Origin: Comamonas sp. KCTC 72670
Lineage (GTDB): Bacteria; Myxococcota; Myxococcia; Myxococcales; Myxococcaceae
Length of the DNA stretch: 64,000 nt
Assembly (NCBI GenBank): GCA_014656495.1
Contig: BNCN01000005.1
Span: 1-64,000, forward strand
Reading direction: 5' to 3'
Shown here: piece after piece, positions 60,924 through 64,000 of the stretch
Position numbering within the stretch: the stretch's first letter is position 1
Layout: the number at the start of each line of letters is the position of its first letter
Program-made: the position numbers and the translations under genes
The notes under the pieces: generated by a model
What the model saw: only the letters and a program-made list of their open reading frames with translations
Database searches by the model: none
Told to the model about the DNA's origin: nothing

Positions 60924-62867
60924 CTACATCGGGTTGGGCAGACCCCACGACGGCGCACCCACGGCCCAGTCCGCGGCCGTGTTGGTGTCCGTCGCGCTGA
61001 TGCGGCGGACACTGTTGTTCGTCGTATTCGCACCATTGGGAATGCCAGCCCAGTTCACGGAGACATCCGCGGCAGTTGGCGTCGAGGTGGCCGTGCAGAG
61101 GGCGCCACCGCAGTCCGCGGGGAGCCACTGTCCAGCCGCCTGGATGGCCTGCAGGTTGCCGGGGAACGCGGCCGGCGGATTGCCAGCGGTCCGGAACGAC
61201 ACCGCATCTTGGATGGTTCCAGCCGCGTCCTTCACCAAGACGATCCGGCTGGAGTAGGTGATGTCATTGGCCTCGAATCCGCGGAAGTCCCAGGCGGTGT
61301 CGTAATTGGCCGCGTAGGTGCTCCGGGGGGACTCGTCCTTGGCCAGCGTTTCCTCGCGGAAGGTGGCATCAGGGTTGAGATGCACCACGATGATATCCCC
61401 CTCTGCGACGTCGACATCCGGCAGGGTGGCCAGGTGCCGAGGAGAATTCACATCCATCTGGAGGACGATGTTCGCGGTAGTTCCGGCCGTGATGACCTGG
61501 AGCTCGACCAAGTCCCTGTTGCTTCCCATGTTTGGCTGGATCTCCGTCAGGCGGAGGACCGCAGGCTGGCGGAAGCCGCGGAATGACTGCGTGGCGGCCT
61601 CGGGGGCCACGGTGCCGCCCGTCCGGTCCGTCACTGTGGTCGCAACGGTGACGGAATAGGTGGTTCCAGGGGTCTGCTCGCTCGTGGTCAGGAAGACCTG
61701 CTTACCTTCAACACGTGCCGCGGAGACCGTCAGCCCCTCGGTGAAGGTGAACTGCTCCTGCGCGTTCGTGATGCTCGCTGCGGAGATGCTGCGGCTGAAG
61801 TTCAGGACAACCTCCGTCAAGGACGTCGCGGAAGCCGAGCTGAACGTGGGAGCTGCGCAGTTCGTCAGGGTGAGGTCGGAAGCCGTGAACGCGGACGGCT
61901 GTGCGTTGGTACCAAAGCGCCAGAGCGGGCCCGCGTTCAGCGTGAACGTGCAGCCCGGCTCAATGTCGAGCTCGGTCACGAGCGCGGCGGGAACGCGGAG
62001 CCGGAAGTTGGCCGCGCCAGTGGTAATCCCAGTAGTGGTGATCTGGAATCCGAGGTAGCCAGCGCCAATCCCGCCGCTCGTGCCAATCGTGCCCGTCAAG
62101 TACGTGAGCTCGGACTCCACGGAGTCCAGACCCGTGACCAGCGTCTCACTGGTCTCCGCCGAGCGGTCGACCGCCAGACCCGCCGGGGTCGCCGTTGACA
62201 GGTTCTTCACGGGGTGACCCTGGCTGATGACCGTGGTCCCGGTGACGGTGGGCGCGTTACGCAGGCCATCGGTGGTCGCCTTCGAGGTCACGGAGAAGCT
62301 GACCCGGTCACCGACCGTCACGAGGCCCAGCGCCGTGGCGTCGGTCACGAAGAGGGCGGGGCCCTGCGCCTCGGCCTGAACGAAGAAGCCGACCGGCTCG
62401 GTGCTGCCCGCGACGGCGGGCTTGATGAACGTGACGAACGCACCCTCAATGGGGAGCGCCGCGTCGAGCTCGCCGTCCGCTGCATCCCGGACCGCCTGGA
62501 TCTGCGTGCTGGTCGTCGCCACCGGCGTTTCGAAGGCGGACGGCTCGCAGGTGCTCGCCTCCACGTTGCAGGTCTCGGTCAGTGCGCAGGTTGCGTTGCT
62601 GGTGCAGCTTTCAGCGCCCGCGTCCGGGTCGGTGCCGGCGTCCGTACCGGCATCCGTCTCCGGGTCGGTGCCCGCGTCGTCTGGGGGCGGGGCGGTGACG
62701 TCGCGCTGCTCGCACGTCCCGGAGTTGCAGGTCCACTGCTTCCCGGGGGCGGGAGCGCCCTTGTCGCTCCGACAGTCGAACTGGTCAGCGCACTCGTCGC
62801 CACATCCCGTGCCCATCGTGACCATCACGGCCGTGAAGACCGCCGGGAGCCAAAATCGTCTCTGCAT
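60924..62867 (-). CDS. Lipoprotein with OB-like, Big_5 and lamin-tail-like domains
   Basis: A 647-residue lipoprotein (lipobox GTGC). A Cys-rich N-terminus and an acidic repeat of Asp-Ala-Gly-Thr units (about 65-95) act as a stalk. Residues about 125-330 resemble the OB-type domain found in ExeM-class extracellular nucleases (IQAVRDAADG...LPIEGAFVTFIKP...GFFVQAEAQGPALFV). A Big_5-like Ig domain follows (TFSSASATSLTEVVLNFSRSISAASI). The last part is lamin-tail-like (LRLTEIQPNMGSNRDLVELQV). No nuclease core is present. ATG 62867 is preferred because GGAG lies 9 bases before it; ATG 62882 is also in frame. Confidence 0.82.
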   Translation of the reverse strand: MQRRFWLPAVFTAVMVTMGTGCGDECADQFDCRSDKGAPAPGKQWTCNSGTCEQRDVTAPPPDDAGTDPETDAGTDAGTDPDAGAESCTSNATCALTETCNVEASTCEPSAFETPVATTSTQIQAVRDAADGELDAALPIEGAFVTFIKPAVAGSTEPVGFFVQAEAQGPALFVTDATALGLVTVGDRVSFSVTSKATTDGLRNAPTVTGTTVISQGHPVKNLSTATPAGLAVDRSAETSETLVTGLDSVESELTYLTGTIGTSGGIGAGYLGFQITTTGITTGAANFRLRVPAALVTELDIEPGCTFTLNAGPLWRFGTNAQPSAFTASDLTLTNCAAPTFSSASATSLTEVVLNFSRSISAASITNAQEQFTFTEGLTVSAARVEGKQVFLTTSEQTPGTTYSVTVATTVTDRTGGTVAPEAATQSFRGFRQPAVLRLTEIQPNMGSNRDLVELQVITAGTTANIVLQMDVNSPRHLATLPDVDVAEGDIIVVHLNPDATFREETLAKDESPRSTYAANYDTAWDFRGFEANDITYSSRIVLVKDAAGTIQDAVSFRTAGNPPAAFPGNLQAIQAAGQWLPADCGGALCTATSTPTAADVSVNWAGIPNGANTTNNSVRRISATDTNTAADWAVGAPSWGLPNPM

Positions 62868-62943
62868 TGAGTTCCACTCCATGGGAAGCAGGTTGCGCCC
62901 CCCCTTACACCTGAACGGGAGGGCAATCCATTGTCCAGCCTGG

Positions 62944-62961
62944 GTGACATCCGTATGTCAC
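62944..62961 (-). promoter_or_regulatory. Palindrome upstream of the LTD/OB lipoprotein gene
   Basis: GTGACAT-CCGT-ATGTCAC, a perfect 7-bp inverted repeat 77 bases before ATG 62867, in an AT-rich patch. It has the size and symmetry of an operator for a dimeric regulator (TGACA/TGTCA half-sites). No regulator is known. Confidence 0.4.
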
Positions 62962-62988
62962 ACAAGTTGGCACTGGATTTTCGGGGGT

Positions 62989-63999
62989 TCAGGGCTTGGC
63001 GCGGGGCTGCTTGGCGGGAGGCCCGGAATACAGGTCGATGACCTCGGAAATGGCGCTCTGGCACACCGCGCAGAAGGGCACACGGTCCCGGGTGAACATC
63101 ACGCAATCGACCTGTGGCCGGTAGTAGCCCTGCGGCTCGTACATGGCGCCCTCGAAGGCACCGACGCGGCCCGCATACTTCTGTGAGGAAAGGAACTTTT
63201 CCTCCCAGTCACGCTGGGACATGAACAGGTTGTCCATCTCCGACTCGGGTTTACGTTGTGCGCGAATCTGCCCCCGGCGTTTCTGCACGTCATGGGAGTG
63301 CTTCTCGTAGCCAGGCTTGTCCCAGGGTGTGGGCAGCGGAGTTCCAGAGGTGACGAGGTGCTTCCACTTGAGGTGCTCGGGGGAGTGGAGGGCGGTGACG
63401 TTCTTCTCCCACGGCTCCAGCCGGTCCGCGGCGGGCGCATAGACGGATTCAGACGTGTAGTACTCGTCGGCCAGCCCAGCGAAGTGGTGCCCGAACTCGT
63501 GGACGAAGACATACGGCGCCCACAGGCTCTCCGCGGCCACCGTGCCGTAGAGGCCGAAGATGCCGCCTCCGCCGTAGGTGTTGCCGTTGACGAGGATCTC
63601 CACGAACTCGTACGGCGCGAACGCCGCCGCCTCACGGAAGGCCTTGTTGTCGAAGGTGAGGACGTAGCGCTCGCTACCAAAGGCATCATAGGTCGCGCCG
63701 ATGGGCGAGCGCCGATGGATGCCTGTTGAAGGACGGGAGATGCCGGACTGCGCCGCGGCGGGCACGAGGCCCCACACATTGAAGTCCGACTTGCGCTCCT
63801 TGAAGGGAGCGTAGGTGAAGAGGATGTCCACCATGCGCCGGGCATCCTTCTCGAACTTGGCGTGCTCGGCTTGGGTGTAGCCGTCTCCGAGGATGAGCAG
63901 GTCCACCTTCTGTTCCGGTGGGCCGTTCTCCAGCAGCTTCAGCAGGCGCCCGGGCGCGGGAGGTGACGAGGGGTCGACGAACATGCCCTTCGGGTCCAC
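62989..63999 (-). CDS. M64-family (IgA-peptidase-like) metallopeptidase, 5' truncated
   Basis: At least 336 residues of an M64 metallopeptidase; the frame is open to the right edge, so the N-terminus lies outside the window. The zinc motif FVHEFGHHFAGLADEYY is complete (two His and a third His, then the Asp). Earlier family text is VDLLILGDGYTQAEHAKFEKDARRMVDILF. A C-terminal region with Cys pairs (VDCVMFTRDRVPFCAVCQSAI) follows. Known relatives cleave IgA or other proteins outside the cell; the substrate here is unknown. GTG at 63999 is not the true start. Confidence 0.9.
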   Translation of the reverse strand: MDPKGMFVDPSSPPAPGRLLKLLENGPPEQKVDLLILGDGYTQAEHAKFEKDARRMVDILFTYAPFKERKSDFNVWGLVPAAAQSGISRPSTGIHRRSPIGATYDAFGSERYVLTFDNKAFREAAAFAPYEFVEILVNGNTYGGGGIFGLYGTVAAESLWAPYVFVHEFGHHFAGLADEYYTSESVYAPAADRLEPWEKNVTALHSPEHLKWKHLVTSGTPLPTPWDKPGYEKHSHDVQKRRGQIRAQRKPESEMDNLFMSQRDWEEKFLSSQKYAGRVGAFEGAMYEPQGYYRPQVDCVMFTRDRVPFCAVCQSAISEVIDLYSGPPAKQPRAKP

Positions 64000-64000
64000 G

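Noticed and set aside
62966-62983. A sigma-54-like TGGCAC-N5-TTTC sequence on the plus strand
   Set aside because: The downstream box has a mismatch, and the site points into the 3' end of the M64 peptidase gene, not toward a gene start.

Overview
The window looks like chromosomal DNA from a myxobacterium of the Myxococcaceae (Myxococcus, Corallococcus or Pyxidicoccus type). The evidence is very high GC with strong GC3 bias, many predicted lipoproteins, eukaryote-like Ser/Thr kinases, large hybrid sensor kinases, and families I know mainly from this group: a SitA6/SitI6-type outer-membrane-exchange toxin and immunity pair with a double-CXXCG immunity protein, and a DUF2378 protein. No rRNA gene, intact tRNA, CRISPR array, insertion sequence or prophage was recognised. 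All calls come from reading the sequence; no database search was run.

Layout. 1-7.7 kb: an HAF-repeat secreted protein with a suspicious 5' end, a Cys-rich lipoprotein, the sitAI-like pair (minus strand), a GH26 mannanase, an NmrA-type SDR, a DUF2378 protein and an ExoD-like membrane protein. 7.8-12.2 kb: a 1,176-residue Ser/Thr kinase-AAA-TPR protein translationally coupled to a zinc-ribbon methyltransferase. 12.2-16.7 kb (minus): four genes joined by ATGA overlaps, encoding a cNMP-binding/patatin protein, a KAS III homologue, a DAGAT-like acyltransferase and an SDR without its catalytic Tyr. This is my best candidate for an undescribed lipid pathway. 16.8-22.6 kb (minus): a tripartite RND efflux operon. 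23-31.8 kb: an orphan AAA ATPase, an alpha/beta hydrolase, a small lipoprotein, a fatty-acid hydroxylase with a small membrane protein, a DUF3142 lipoprotein coupled to a 747-residue secreted protein, and two divergent ABC ATPases, one of them with altered catalytic residues.

31.8-44 kb is dominated by exported proteins: lipoproteins, a kelch protein, an M24 peptidase, a di-haem peroxidase, an outer-membrane barrel and a subtilisin. 44.3-57.7 kb is a signalling stretch: a transmembrane Ser/Thr kinase, an RDD protein, a 1,404-residue hybrid kinase with a periplasmic propeller and C-terminal receiver, a PDR/VanB ferredoxin reductase, a hemerythrin, a SIMPL protein, a PAS histidine kinase with a pseudo-receiver, and a small lipoprotein. 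57.7-64 kb (minus) holds two lipoproteins that between them carry the modules of an ExeM-type extracellular nuclease, then an M64 metallopeptidase cut by the window edge.

Overall the region encodes cell-surface and secreted functions (predation, kin discrimination, efflux, lipid chemistry) together with signalling. Sixteen of about 45 genes have a plausible lipobox. Hairpin terminators separate several convergent or tandem units.
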